NCBI RefSeq assembly: GCF_000478605.2
Contig: NZ_ASHX02000001.1
Location: forward strand, 3,978,501 to 4,042,500
DNA from: Streptomyces thermolilacinus SPC6
Lineage (GTDB): Bacteria; Actinomycetota; Actinomycetes; Streptomycetales; Streptomycetaceae
Direction of reading: 5' to 3'
Length of the DNA: 64,000 bases
Part shown: positions 18,140-27,301 of the stretch, piece after piece
How positions within the stretch are numbered: the stretch's first letter is position 1
Layout of the letters: every line of letters begins with the position of its first letter
Notes under the pieces: model-generated
The model's database searches: none
Told to the model about the DNA's origin: nothing
What the model saw: the letters and a program-made list of their open reading frames with translations, nothing else
Position numbers and translations under genes: made by a program

Positions 18140-19411
18140 GTGCGCCGCCGCCTCATCAGCTCCACGCTCGCCGTGGTGCTGGTCGTCATCGCCGTCTTCG
18201 GGGTCTCCCTCGTCATCGTGGAGACCCGGACGATCACCAGCAGCGCCCAGGAGAGCGTCGACTCGGAGGCGCTGCGGCTCGCCAGCATCGTGGACAGCCG
18301 CCTCATCAGCGGCGAGCGCGTCGACCCGGACATCCTGTCCGACCACAGCGGCGCCGAGCGGTACGCCCGCATCGACATCCCCGGCGGCCCCCGCATCGAG
18401 GTGGGCGACCGTCCCGAAGGCGGCGTCATCCGGGGCACGGCGGTGGGGGAGCACGGCGAGAAGGTCACCGTCGAGGAGTCCCGCTCCTCCATCACCCGCG
18501 AGGTCGGCCGTACGCTGCTGATCATCGGCGCGGTCGCGCTGCTGGCCGTCGTGGCCGCCGTCCTCCTCGCCGTACGGCAGGCCAACCGGCTCGCGTCGCC
18601 GCTCACCGACCTCGCCGGGACAGCCGAGCGGCTCGGCTCCGGCGACCCCAGGCCCCGGCACCGCCGCTACGGGGTGCCCGAGCTGGACCGGGTCGCGGAC
18701 GTGCTGGACGCGTCCGCCGAGCGCATCGCCCGGATGCTCACCGCCGAGCGCCGCCTCGCCGCCGACGCCTCCCACCAGCTGCGCACCCCGCTGACCGCGC
18801 TGTCGATGCGGCTGGAGGAGATCGCCGTCACCGACGACCTGGACACGGCCCGCGAGGAGGCGACGATCGCGCTCGCCCAGGTCGAGCGGCTCACGGACGT
18901 CGTGCAGCGGCTGCTCACCAACTCCCGGGACCCCCGCACGGGCTCCGCCGTCGCCTTCGACCTGGACGAGGTCGTCAAGCAGCAGATCGAGGAGTGGCGC
19001 CCGGCGTACCGCAGCGCGGGCCGGGCGATCGTACGGTCGGGTAAGACCGGTCTGCGGGCCGTCGGCACGCCGGGCGCGGTCGCGCAGGTGCTGGCCGCGC
19101 TGATCGAGAACTCGCTGATGCACGGCGGCGGTACGGTCGCGCTGCGCACCCGTGTCACCGGCAACCAGGTGGTGGTCGAGGTCACCGACGAGGGGCCGGG
19201 CGTCCCGGCGGACCTGGGCGCGCGGATCTTCGAGCGGACCATCAGCGGCCGCAACTCCACGGGCATCGGCCTGGCCGTGGCCCGGGACCTCGCGGAGGCG
19301 GACGGCGGCCGTCTGGAGCTGGTGCAGCTGAAGCCCGCCGTGTTCGCGCTGTTCCTCAGCCGCGAGACCGTACGCAGGGACGAGACGCCGTCCCCCCGCC
19401 CGATCCGCTGA
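18140..19411 (+). CDS. draK: Two-component sensor histidine kinase
   Basis: 423 residues, GTG start after GAGGCGACTCCTCC. TM1 is ~8-27, an extracytoplasmic sensor loop of about 95 residues (28-122) follows, and TM2 is ~123-146. A HAMP linker (~147-200) leads to the HisKA helix with H212 in ASHQLRTPLTAL. The ATPase domain has the N box (LIENSLMHGG), DEGPGVP and GIGLAVARDL. It would phosphorylate the regulator encoded just upstream. The small outer sensor loop fits DraK (SCO3062), but the symbol rests on remembered synteny. The 3' end faces the convergent GtrA gene. Confidence 0.9.
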   Translation: MRRRLISSTLAVVLVVIAVFGVSLVIVETRTITSSAQESVDSEALRLASIVDSRLISGERVDPDILSDHSGAERYARIDIPGGPRIEVGDRPEGGVIRGTAVGEHGEKVTVEESRSSITREVGRTLLIIGAVALLAVVAAVLLAVRQANRLASPLTDLAGTAERLGSGDPRPRHRRYGVPELDRVADVLDASAERIARMLTAERRLAADASHQLRTPLTALSMRLEEIAVTDDLDTAREEATIALAQVERLTDVVQRLLTNSRDPRTGSAVAFDLDEVVKQQIEEWRPAYRSAGRAIVRSGKTGLRAVGTPGAVAQVLAALIENSLMHGGGTVALRTRVTGNQVVVEVTDEGPGVPADLGARIFERTISGRNSTGIGLAVARDLAEADGGRLELVQLKPAVFALFLSRETVRRDETPSPRPIR

Positions 19412-19543
19412 CCCCGGGCCCCGGCCCGGTCCTGCGCCCCCCGACCGAGCCGACAGAGCCCGGCAGCAGAAGCCGGCAGACGACGACCGTCAGCGGCGGC
19501 CCATCCGGTACCGCGGCCTCAGCGGCGCCCCCCCCGGCACGCC

Positions 19544-20095
19544 TCAGCGGCGGCCGGCCGGGGCCGGGGTGTCCTGCGGCTTGCGCTGTCCCAGGATCGC
19601 TGCGGACGCGGCCGACGCGCCGTCGTCGCCCTCCGCGTCCGTCCCCTTCTCCTCACCGGTCTCCGGCAGTGCCCGGAACACCCACGTGCGGTACGACCAG
19701 AACCGGAACAGCGTGCCGACGCCGATTCCGAAGAACTTGAAGAAGTTGTTCTGCAGCGGGCTGTCCCACCCGAAGCCGTACGTCGCCGCGTACAGGATTC
19801 CGTTCTCGATCACCATTCCCGCGGCGCTGAACGCGAAGAACAGCGTCGCTTCGCGCGTCCGCCGTGTCTTGTCCCGGTCCCGGTAGGTGAAATAGCGGAA
19901 ACCGACGTAGTTGCAGGCGATGGCGATGACCGTGGCCAGCAGGCTGGCGCGGACGACCGGCAGGTCCGTGGTCTGGCGCAGCAGGTTGAACGCGCCCATG
20001 TTGACGAGCACGCCGATTCCGCCGACGAGTCCGAATTTCGCTATCTCCCGGACGAGCCGTTCCAGCCGCACCCTCAGGGCGCTCTGTTCCGTCAT
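19544..20095 (-). CDS. GtrA-family membrane protein
   Basis: 183 residues with four hydrophobic segments. The opening KFGLVGGIGVLVNMGAFNLL and the later ACNYVGFRYFTYRDR and KFFGIGVGTLFRFWSYRTWVF are GtrA signatures. Family members help move or position polyprenyl-linked sugars across membranes in cell-surface glycan modification. A charged, disordered cytoplasmic tail of about 40 residues ends the protein. It is divergent from purK and convergent with the histidine kinase. Its substrate is unknown. Confidence 0.88.
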   Translation of the reverse strand: MTEQSALRVRLERLVREIAKFGLVGGIGVLVNMGAFNLLRQTTDLPVVRASLLATVIAIACNYVGFRYFTYRDRDKTRRTREATLFFAFSAAGMVIENGILYAATYGFGWDSPLQNNFFKFFGIGVGTLFRFWSYRTWVFRALPETGEEKGTDAEGDDGASAASAAILGQRKPQDTPAPAGRR

Positions 20096-20236
20096 AATGA
20101 TCGTTTCAGTCCCGTCCGCCGGCCATGTGCGTCAACCCCGTCATGCTAACCATCACCCGCTGGGGACGCGCGGGTACGCGAGGCCGCCGCGACACGAGCC
20201 CGGCGGCCACCGTCACGCCCCGCGACGGGCGGCGGA

Positions 20237-20251
20237 TACGCTAGGAGGGTG
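20237..20251 (+). promoter_or_regulatory. Candidate leaderless promoter for purK
   Basis: A -10-like TACGCT (20237-20242) lies six bases before the GTG start at 20249, which places the likely transcription start on the GTG itself. The AGGAGG between them touches the start codon with no spacing and so would not work as a normal ribosome-binding site. No good -35 is seen. Confidence 0.4.
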
Positions 20252-21388
20252 ACGTTCCCGGTAGTCGGCATGGTCGGCGGCGGTCAGCTCGCCCGTATGA
20301 CCCACGAGGCGGGCATCCCCCTCGGCATCAGATTCAGGCTTCTCAGTGACACGCCGCAGGATTCCGCGGCCCAGGTCGTGAGCGATGTCGTCATCGGCGA
20401 CTATCGCGACCTGGACACGCTGCGTGACTTCGCGCGCGGCTGCGACGTGATCACCTTCGACCACGAGCACGTGCCCACCGAGCACCTCAGGGCCCTGGAG
20501 GCGGAGGGCATCCCCGTCCGCCCGGGCCCGGACGCGCTGGTGCACGCCCAGGACAAGGGCGTGATGCGCGCGAAGCTCGACGCGATCGGCGCGCCCTGCC
20601 CCCGCCACCGCATCGTGGCGGACCCGGCCGACGCGGCGGCGTTCGCCGCGGAGGGCGACGGCTTCCCGATCATCCTCAAGACGGTGCGCGGCGGCTACGA
20701 CGGCAAGGGCGTGTGGTTCGTCCGTTCCGAGGAGGACGCCCGCGACCCGTTCCTCGCCGGGGTGCCGGTCCTCGCCGAGGAGAAGGTGGACTTCGTACGG
20801 GAGCTCGCGGCGAACGTCGTCCGCTCCCCGCACGGCCAGGCCGTCGCCTACCCGGTGGTCGAGTCCCGCCAGGTGGACGGCGTGTGCGACACGGTCATCG
20901 CCCCCGCTCCGGACCTGCCCGAGGAGCGCGCCCTGGAGGCCCAGCGCCTGGCGCTGCGCATCGCGGACGAGCTGGGCGTCGTCGGCCACCTCGCGGTGGA
21001 GCTGTTCGAGACCCGCGACGGCGGCGTCCTCGTCAACGAGCTGGCGATGCGCCCGCACAACTCCGGCCACTGGACCCAGGACGGCGCGGTCACCTCGCAG
21101 TTCGCCAACCACGTGCGGGCCGTCCTCGACCTGCCGCTCGGCGACCCGCGCCCCCGCGCCCGCTGGACGGTCATGGCGAACGTGCTCGGCGGCGACTACC
21201 CGGACATGTACCAGGGGTACCTGCACTGCATGGCCCGCGACCCGCAGCTCAAGATCCACATGTACGGCAAGGACGTGAAGCCCGGCCGCAAGGTCGGCCA
21301 CGTCAACACCTACGGCGACGACCTGGACGACGTGCTGGAGCGCGCCCGCCACGCCGCCGACTACCTGCGAGGAACGATCGTTGAGTAA
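20249..21388 (+). CDS. purK: N5-carboxyaminoimidazole ribonucleotide synthase (ATP-grasp)
   Basis: 379 residues. It converts AIR, bicarbonate and ATP to N5-CAIR in purine synthesis. The N-terminal VVGMVGGGQLARMTHEAG, ATP-grasp segments (GFPIILKTVRGGYDGKGVW, VDFVRELAANVVR), and the metal/substrate site (VNELAMRPHNSGHWT) are typical. The GTG at 20249 is preceded without spacing by AGGAGG, so translation may start on a leaderless message. Its last codons overlap the TTG start of purE by eight bases, which couples the two enzymes of this step. Confidence 0.96.
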   Translation: MTFPVVGMVGGGQLARMTHEAGIPLGIRFRLLSDTPQDSAAQVVSDVVIGDYRDLDTLRDFARGCDVITFDHEHVPTEHLRALEAEGIPVRPGPDALVHAQDKGVMRAKLDAIGAPCPRHRIVADPADAAAFAAEGDGFPIILKTVRGGYDGKGVWFVRSEEDARDPFLAGVPVLAEEKVDFVRELAANVVRSPHGQAVAYPVVESRQVDGVCDTVIAPAPDLPEERALEAQRLALRIADELGVVGHLAVELFETRDGGVLVNELAMRPHNSGHWTQDGAVTSQFANHVRAVLDLPLGDPRPRARWTVMANVLGGDYPDMYQGYLHCMARDPQLKIHMYGKDVKPGRKVGHVNTYGDDLDDVLERARHAADYLRGTIVE

Positions 21389-21914
21389 CGCACCCGCGCC
21401 TGTCGTCGGCATCGTCATGGGCTCCGACTCCGACTGGCCCGTGATGGAGGCCGCCGCCCAGGCCCTCGACGAGTTCGAGATCCCGTACGAGGTGGACGTC
21501 GTCTCCGCGCACCGCATGCCGCGCGAGATGGTCGCGTACGGCGAGGGGGCCGCCGACCGCGGCCTCAAGGCGATCATCGCCGGGGCCGGGGGCGCCGCCC
21601 ACCTGCCCGGCATGCTCGCCTCCGTCACGCCGCTGCCGGTCATCGGCGTGCCCGTGCCGCTGAAGTACCTCGACGGCATGGACTCGCTGCTCTCCATCGT
21701 GCAGATGCCGGCCGGTGTGCCCGTCGCCACGGTCTCCGTCGCCGGTGCCCGCAACGCGGGGCTGCTCGCGGCCCGCATGCTCGCCGCGCACGACGCGGAC
21801 CTGCTGGCCCGCATGAAGGAGTTCCAGCAGGACCTGAACGACCAGGCCACGGAGAAGGGCAAGCGCCTGCGGGCCAAGGTCGAGGGCGCCGCGTCCTTCG
21901 GTTTCGCCAAGTGA
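21381..21914 (+). CDS. purE: N5-carboxyaminoimidazole ribonucleotide mutase
   Basis: 177 residues. Class I PurE, which rearranges N5-CAIR to CAIR. Active-site motifs are VMGSDSDWPVM near the N-terminus and VVSAHRMP. GAGGAAHLPGM-like and VPVPLKYLDGMDSLLSI segments complete the fold. The start is an unusual TTG at 21381 with GAGGAACGATCG in front, inside the end of purK. The next gene starts on a GTG overlapping this stop by four bases, so purK, purE and the dipeptidase form one unit. Confidence 0.95.
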   Translation: MSNAPAPVVGIVMGSDSDWPVMEAAAQALDEFEIPYEVDVVSAHRMPREMVAYGEGAADRGLKAIIAGAGGAAHLPGMLASVTPLPVIGVPVPLKYLDGMDSLLSIVQMPAGVPVATVSVAGARNAGLLAARMLAAHDADLLARMKEFQQDLNDQATEKGKRLRAKVEGAASFGFAK

Positions 21915-23158
21915 CGGGCGAGGCGCCCGCGCCGGGCGGGACTCCGGTGACCGGCGATGCCCCGGTGAGCGGCGCGCGGGACCTGGCGGCGGCGCGGGAG
22001 CTGCTCGCCGAGTTCCCCGTCGTGGACGGCCACAACGACCTGCCGTGGGCGCTGCGCGAGAAGGCCGGGTACGACCTGGAACGCCTCGACGTGGCCGCCG
22101 ACCAGACGGGCCGGCTCCACACGGACCTGCCCCGGCTGCGCGCGGGCGGGGTGGGCGCCCAGTTCTGGTCGGTGTACGTCCGCAGCGACATGGCCGGCGA
22201 CGACGCGGTCAGCGCGACCCTGGAGCAGATCGACTGCGTCGACCGGCTGCTGGCCCGCCACCCGTCGGAGCTGGCCCCGGCGCTGACGGCCGACGACATG
22301 GAGGCGGCCCGCGCCCAGGGCCGTATCGCGTCGCTCAAGGGCGCCGAGGGCGGCCACTCCATCAACAACAGCCTCGCCACGCTGCGCGCCCTGTACGCGC
22401 TGGGCGTGCGCTACATGACGCTCACGCACAACGACAACATCGCGTGGGCGGACTCGGCGACCGACGTACCGCGCGTCGGCGGTCTGTCGGCGTTCGGCCG
22501 CGAGGTGGTCCGGGAGATGAACCGCCTGGGCATGCTGGTGGACCTGTCGCACGTGGCGGCGACGACGATGCGGGACGCGCTGGACACGAGCGAGGCGCCG
22601 GTAATCTTCTCCCACTCGTCCGCGCGCGCCGTGTGCGACCACCCGCGCAACGTCCCCGACGACGTACTGGAGCGGCTCCCCGCCAACGGGGGCGTCGCCA
22701 TGGCCACGTTCGTACCGAAGTTCATCCTGCCCGAGGCGGTGGAGTGGACGGCCCGCGCGGACGAGAACCTGCGGGCGCACGGCTTCCACCACCTGGACAC
22801 CTCTGCGGAGGCGATGCGGCTGCACGCCGCGTTCGAGGCGGCGTACCCGCGTCCGGTGGCCACGGCCGCGACGGTCGCGGACCACCTCGACCACATGCGG
22901 GAGGCCGCCGGGATCGACCACATCGGCATCGGCGGCGACTTCGACGGCACGGCCTTCACGCCGGAGGGCCTGGACGACGTGTCCGGCTACCCGAACCTGA
23001 TCGCGGAGCTGCTGGGGCGTGGCTGGTCCCGTACGGACGTGGCCAAGCTGACCTGGCGGAACGCGGTCCGTGTCCTGCGCGACGCGGAAGCGGTGGCCCG
23101 CGACGCCGCCGCCCGCCGCGGCCCGTCCACGGCCACACTCGCCGACCTGGACAGCTGA
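21911..23158 (+). CDS. Membrane dipeptidase family (renal dipeptidase-like) metallopeptidase
   Basis: 415 residues. The dizinc site of the amidohydrolase-fold dipeptidases is visible: HND in VVDGHNDLPWALRE, Glu in LKGAEGGHSINN, His in LVDLSHVAATTM, His in VIFSHSSARAVCDHPRN, and Asp in IGIGGDFDG. It hydrolyses dipeptides, including D-residue or beta-lactam-like substrates in some relatives. There is no signal peptide, so it is probably cytoplasmic in spite of the family name. It is translationally coupled to purE, although it has no known role in purine synthesis. A strong hairpin follows. Confidence 0.93.
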   Translation: MTGEAPAPGGTPVTGDAPVSGARDLAAARELLAEFPVVDGHNDLPWALREKAGYDLERLDVAADQTGRLHTDLPRLRAGGVGAQFWSVYVRSDMAGDDAVSATLEQIDCVDRLLARHPSELAPALTADDMEAARAQGRIASLKGAEGGHSINNSLATLRALYALGVRYMTLTHNDNIAWADSATDVPRVGGLSAFGREVVREMNRLGMLVDLSHVAATTMRDALDTSEAPVIFSHSSARAVCDHPRNVPDDVLERLPANGGVAMATFVPKFILPEAVEWTARADENLRAHGFHHLDTSAEAMRLHAAFEAAYPRPVATAATVADHLDHMREAAGIDHIGIGGDFDGTAFTPEGLDDVSGYPNLIAELLGRGWSRTDVAKLTWRNAVRVLRDAEAVARDAAARRGPSTATLADLDS

Positions 23159-23174
23159 CCCGCCCGTAGTACGA

Positions 23175-23211
23175 CGAGTGCCCGTCCCCTCAGCCGAGGG
23201 ACGGGCACTCG
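23175..23211 (+). terminator. Hairpin terminator after purK-purE-dipeptidase
   Basis: GAGTGCCCGTCCC (23176-23188) pairs exactly with GGGACGGGCACTC (23198-23210), extended by one flanking C-G pair and, past a bulged C, by three inner pairs. It starts 17 bases after the dipeptidase stop. Confidence 0.85.
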
Positions 23212-23425
23212 CGCGTCTCCTGGCCCGCGGCCTGCCCACACACCCATCCCCTGGCCGGCGGCCTGCCCACACGACGCGGAGCGCGGCGCCGTCCCGCCCC
23301 GTCGCGGGCCGCCGCCCCCGTCCTGGGCAGTCGGTCAGCTGGGGCGGAACGCATGCCCACAGCGGCAGCCACCCGCGGGGACCGGCACCCTCAGTCGGGG
23401 CCCGGGGTCGGCAGGGGCCCCGGGG

Positions 23426-24769
23426 TCAGGCGCGGGGGCGGCCCATCGCGCGGAACGTCCACCCCGCCGCGCGCCAGCGCTCCGCGTCCAGCGCGTTGCG
23501 GCCGTCCAGGATGATCCGGGCGTTGACGACCTCGCCCAGCTCCTCCGGGTCCACCTCGCGGAACTCGCGCCACTCCGTCAGGTGCAGCACCACATCGGCG
23601 CCCCGCACCGCCTCCAGTGCGCTCTCGGCGTACCCGAGCGTCGGGAACACGCGCCGCGCGTTGTCCATGCCCTTCGGGTCGTACACGGTGACCTGGCCGC
23701 CCTGGAGGTGGATCTGCCCGGCGACGTTCAGCGCGGGCGAGTCCCGCACGTCGTCGGAGTCCGGCTTGAACGCCGCGCCCAGCACCGCGACCCGCTTGCC
23801 GAGGAACGTCCCGTCGCCCAGCGCCTCGCGCGCCATGCCGACCATCTGGCTGCGGCGCCGCATGTTGATGGAGTCGATCTCCCGCAGGAACGTCAGCGCC
23901 TGGTCGGCGCCCAGCTCCCCGGCGCGGGCCATGAACGCGCGGATGTCCTTGGGCAGGCAGCCGCCGCCGAAGCCGATTCCGGCGCGCAGGAACTTGGCGC
24001 CGATCCGCTCGTCGTAGCCGATGGCCTCCGCGAGCTTGGCGACGTCACCACCGGCGGCCTCGCAGACCTCGGCCATCGCGTTGATGAAGGAGATCTTGGT
24101 GGCGAGGAAGGAGTTCGCGGCGGTCTTCACCAGCTCGGCGGTCGGGAAGTCCGTCACGACGAACGGCGAGCCCTGGCCGACCGGCACCTCGTACACCTCG
24201 CGCATGACCTTCTCGGCGCGCGCGCTCTCCACGCCGACGACGATCCGGTCCGGGCGGAGCGTGTCCTGGACGGCGAAGCCCTCGCGCAGGAACTCCGGGT
24301 TCCACGCCAGCTCCACGTCCGCGCCCGCCGGGGCGCGCTCGGCGAGGAGCCGCGAGAGGCGCTCGGCGCTGCCGACGGGGACGGTGGACTTGCCGACGAC
24401 CAGGCAGGGCTTCTTCAGGTGCGGGGCGAGCGCCCCGAAGGCGGCGTCGACGTAACTCATGTCGCAGCCGTACTCGCCGTGCTTCTGCGGCGTGTTCACG
24501 CAGACGAAGTGGACGTCGCCGAAGTCGGCCGCCTCCTCCCAGGAGGTGGTGAAGCGCAGCCGCCCGGTCGAGCCCTCGATACCGGCGACGTGCTTGTGCA
24601 GCAGCTCCTCCAGGCCCGGCTCGTACATGGGCACGCGGCCCTGCGACAGCATCTCGATCTTCTCGGGGACGATGTCGAGCCCGAGGACCTCGAAGCCGAT
24701 CTCCGCCATGGCCGCTGCGTGCGTGGCGCCGAGGTATCCGGTGCCGATCACGGTGATCTTGAGGGCCAT
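23426..24769 (-). CDS. ugd: UDP-glucose 6-dehydrogenase
   Basis: 447 residues. It oxidises UDP-glucose to UDP-glucuronate with two NAD. The Rossmann motif is GTGYLGATHAA near the N-terminus. The central linker has NSFLATKISFINAMAEVCE, and the catalytic Cys271 lies in GFGGGCLPKDIRAF. The UDP-binding C-terminal part has AAFKPDSDDVRDSPAL. The ATG at 24769 has GGAGCAGCGCAC ahead; upstream in-frame codons lack family similarity. It probably supplies acidic sugars for surface glycans. It runs convergent with the dipeptidase and divergent from the acyl-CoA dehydrogenase. Confidence 0.95.
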   Translation of the reverse strand: MALKITVIGTGYLGATHAAAMAEIGFEVLGLDIVPEKIEMLSQGRVPMYEPGLEELLHKHVAGIEGSTGRLRFTTSWEEAADFGDVHFVCVNTPQKHGEYGCDMSYVDAAFGALAPHLKKPCLVVGKSTVPVGSAERLSRLLAERAPAGADVELAWNPEFLREGFAVQDTLRPDRIVVGVESARAEKVMREVYEVPVGQGSPFVVTDFPTAELVKTAANSFLATKISFINAMAEVCEAAGGDVAKLAEAIGYDERIGAKFLRAGIGFGGGCLPKDIRAFMARAGELGADQALTFLREIDSINMRRRSQMVGMAREALGDGTFLGKRVAVLGAAFKPDSDDVRDSPALNVAGQIHLQGGQVTVYDPKGMDNARRVFPTLGYAESALEAVRGADVVLHLTEWREFREVDPEELGEVVNARIILDGRNALDAERWRAAGWTFRAMGRPRA

Positions 24770-24908
24770 GTGCGCTGCTCCAGTGCTGTACGTGCCGGGA
24801 ATGCGAACCGAGCATAGTCGGGGGAGGACGGGGGCAGGCATCCGGCGGCGCGTCGGCTGTCAGCAAGCTCACGTGAACCTCACATATGCCGGACAGCCCG
24901 CCGCCCAC

Positions 24909-24936
24909 TAAAATTCGGGTTACTTAACGGTAGTTA
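24909..24936 (+). promoter_or_regulatory. Candidate promoter and operator of the acyl-CoA dehydrogenase gene
   Basis: A -10-like TAAAAT (24909-24914) precedes an expected start near 24921. TAAC-GGTA-GTTA (24925-24936), a short palindrome, would cover the first transcribed bases, a common place for a repressor. This stretch is unusually AT-rich for the region. No convincing -35 is seen. Confidence 0.4.
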
Positions 24937-24965
24937 GCACCGCAGCTCAGGGGAGTGAGACAGAC

Positions 24966-26123
24966 ATGGCGGGAACGCCTGACTTCGACCTGTACCGCCC
25001 GTCCGAGGAGCACGACATGCTCCGGGACACCGTCCGCTCGCTCGCCGAGGCCAAGATCGCGCCGTACGCCGCCGCGGTGGACGAGGAGGCCCGCTTCCCG
25101 CAGGAGGCGCTGGACGCGCTCGTCTCCTCCGACCTGCACGCGGTGCACGTGCCCGAGACGTACGGCGGCGCGGGCGCGGACGCCCTCGCCACCGTGATCG
25201 TCATCGAGGAGGTGGCCCGCGTCTGCGCGTCGTCCTCCCTGATCCCGGCCGTGAACAAGCTGGGCTCGCTGCCGGTGATCCTGTCCGGCTCCGAGGAGCT
25301 GAAGAGCAAGTACCTGGGCCCGCTCGCCAAGGGCGACGCGATGTTCTCGTACTGCCTGTCGGAGCCCGACGCGGGCTCGGACGCGGCCGGCATGAAGACG
25401 AAGGCCGTCCGCGACGGCGACCACTACATCCTCAACGGCGTGAAGCGCTGGATCACCAACGCCGGCGTCTCCGAGTACTACACGGTCATGGCCGTCACGG
25501 ACCCGGAGAAGCGCTCCAAGGGCATCAGCGCCTTCGTCGTGGAGAAGGGCGACGAGGGCGTCTCCTTCGGCGCCCCGGAGAAGAAGCTCGGCATCAAGGG
25601 CTCCCCGACCCGCGAGGTGTACCTCGACAACGTCCGCATCCCGGCCGACCGCATGATCGGTGCCGAGGGCACGGGCTTCGCGACGGCGATGAAGACCCTG
25701 GACCACACCCGCATCACCATCGCGGCCCAGGCGCTCGGCATCGCGCAGGGCGCCCTCGACTACGCCAAGGGCTACGTCCAGGAGCGCAAGCAGTTCGGCA
25801 AGGCCATCGCCGAGTTCCAGGGCGTGCAGTTCATGCTGGCCGACATGGCGATGAAGCTGGAGGCGGCCCGCCAGCTCACGTACGCGGCGGCGGCCAAGTC
25901 GGAGCGCGTGGACGGCGACCTGACCTTCTTCGGCGCGGCGGCCAAGTGCTTCGCGTCCGACGTGGCGATGGAGATCACCACGGACGCGGTCCAGCTGCTC
26001 GGCGGCTACGGCTACACGCGCGACTACCCGGTCGAGCGCATGATGCGCGACGCCAAGATCACCCAGATCTACGAGGGCACGAACCAGGTCCAGCGCATCG
26101 TCATGGCCCGCAACCTCCCGTAA
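24966..26123 (+). CDS. Acyl-CoA dehydrogenase
   Basis: 385 residues. This flavoenzyme of beta-oxidation or amino-acid breakdown introduces an alpha-beta double bond in acyl-CoAs. The two family signatures are present: YCLSEPDAGSDAAGMKTKA, and QLLGGYGYTRDYPVERMMRD with catalytic Glu370 in IYEGTNQ. The short-chain type catalytic position is used, so a short- or medium-chain substrate is likely. The ATG lies after GGGGAGTGAGACAGAC. Two hairpins follow before the convergent glycosyltransferase. Chain-length preference cannot be read from sequence. Confidence 0.95.
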   Translation: MAGTPDFDLYRPSEEHDMLRDTVRSLAEAKIAPYAAAVDEEARFPQEALDALVSSDLHAVHVPETYGGAGADALATVIVIEEVARVCASSSLIPAVNKLGSLPVILSGSEELKSKYLGPLAKGDAMFSYCLSEPDAGSDAAGMKTKAVRDGDHYILNGVKRWITNAGVSEYYTVMAVTDPEKRSKGISAFVVEKGDEGVSFGAPEKKLGIKGSPTREVYLDNVRIPADRMIGAEGTGFATAMKTLDHTRITIAAQALGIAQGALDYAKGYVQERKQFGKAIAEFQGVQFMLADMAMKLEAARQLTYAAAAKSERVDGDLTFFGAAAKCFASDVAMEITTDAVQLLGGYGYTRDYPVERMMRDAKITQIYEGTNQVQRIVMARNLP

Positions 26124-26140
26124 CCCCCCGCACCCCGCGA

Positions 26141-26177
26141 ACGGCCCCCGGCAGCCCCCACGGCCACCGGGGGCCGT
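26141..26177. terminator. Hairpin between convergent genes (first)
   Basis: ACGGCCCCCGG (26141-26151) pairs exactly with CCGGGGGCCGT (26167-26177) across a 15-base loop. It lies 17 bases beyond the acyl-CoA dehydrogenase stop and probably terminates that gene. Confidence 0.75.
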
Positions 26178-26227
26178 CCCCGTTCAGGGGCGGCGCCGTG
26201 GCGGTGCGGTGCGGGTGGTGCGCGGCG

Positions 26228-26261
26228 AAGGCCCCGGAGCCGAGTCGGGCACCGGGGCCTT
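26228..26261. terminator. Hairpin between convergent genes (second)
   Basis: AAGGCCCCGG (26228-26237) pairs with CCGGGGCCTT (26252-26261), loop 14 bases. It sits 29 bases beyond the stop of the minus-strand glycosyltransferase and probably serves that gene. Confidence 0.75.
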
Positions 26262-26290
26262 TCGCACCGGCGTACCGGTGAAGGGACGGG

Positions 26291-27301
26291 TCAGGCGGCC
26301 GTGCGGACCGGGGGGCGGCGGCTGGCGATGACCTTGCGGGCCAGGGAGCGCGGGCTCGTCAGGAAGCCGTAGCCCCACGACATGTGCATCGTCGCCAGGG
26401 CCAGCGGGATCTGGACGCGGGCCTTCAGCGGCAGGCCCTTGCCCGCCGGGATGGAGCCCAGCATGATCGCCGCCAGGTAGCCGCCCGGTACGACGAAGCC
26501 CAGCGGGGTGAGCGTCGCGCCCACCACCAGGCCCGCCGCGATGGCGCAGACGGCCGTCGGCGGGGCCAGGTACCGCAGGTTGATGGAGCCCTGGTGGTAG
26601 CGGGCCACCACGTGGCGCCAGCGGCCGTAGTCCTTGTACTGCTTGGCCAGCGCCCGCACGGAGGGCCGCGGCCGGTACCGCACCCGCAGCTCGGGCGAGA
26701 ACCAGATCAGCCCGCCCGCCTCGCGGATGCGGAAGTTCAGCTCCCAGTCCTGCGCCCGGATGAACTCCTCGTTGTAGCCGCCCTGCTGCTCCAGCGCCTC
26801 GCGCCGGAACACGCCCAGGTACACCGTCTCCGCGGGACCGGCCTCGCCGCCCGTGTGGAACGCGGCGTTGCCCACGCCGATCCGGGACGTCATGGCGGCG
26901 GCGACGGCGTCCTCCCAGGCGTTCTCGCCCTCGGCGTTCATGATGCCGCCGACGTTCTGCGCGCCGGTCTCCTCCAGCAGCCGCACCGCCGTCGCGATGT
27001 AGTTCGGCGACAGCATCCCGTGGCCGTCCACCCGTACGACGATCGGGTGGCGCGACGCCTTGATCGCGGCGTTCAGCGCGGCGGGCGTCCGGCCCGTCGG
27101 GTTGGGCACGGTGTGCACGCGCGGGTCCTCGCGGACCAGCTCGGCGGCGATCTCGTCGGTGCGGTCCGTGGACGGGCCGAGCGCGATCACCACCTCCATC
27201 TCGCCGTCGTAGTCCTGGTCGAGGATGTGACGGACCGCGTCGCGAAGATGCCGCTCCTCGTTGAGGACCGGCATGATCACGGAGACCGGGGGGAGAGGCA
27301 T
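26291..27301 (-). CDS. Glycosyltransferase family 2
   Basis: 336 residues. The GT-A fold is shown by VSVIMPVLNEERHLRDAV, the nucleotide-contact segment IALGPSTDRTDEIA, and VVRVDGHGMLSPNY in place of the usual DxD. The acceptor-side EFIRAQDWELNFRI corresponds to the ED motif. The C-terminal ~80 residues contain hydrophobic segments that probably hold it at the membrane. GAGGAGCC precedes the ATG. It may transfer a sugar to a lipid carrier for a surface glycan; the neighbouring LCP genes fit this. Donor and acceptor are unknown. Confidence 0.9.
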   Translation of the reverse strand: MPLPPVSVIMPVLNEERHLRDAVRHILDQDYDGEMEVVIALGPSTDRTDEIAAELVREDPRVHTVPNPTGRTPAALNAAIKASRHPIVVRVDGHGMLSPNYIATAVRLLEETGAQNVGGIMNAEGENAWEDAVAAAMTSRIGVGNAAFHTGGEAGPAETVYLGVFRREALEQQGGYNEEFIRAQDWELNFRIREAGGLIWFSPELRVRYRPRPSVRALAKQYKDYGRWRHVVARYHQGSINLRYLAPPTAVCAIAAGLVVGATLTPLGFVVPGGYLAAIMLGSIPAGKGLPLKARVQIPLALATMHMSWGYGFLTSPRSLARKVIASRRPPVRTAA

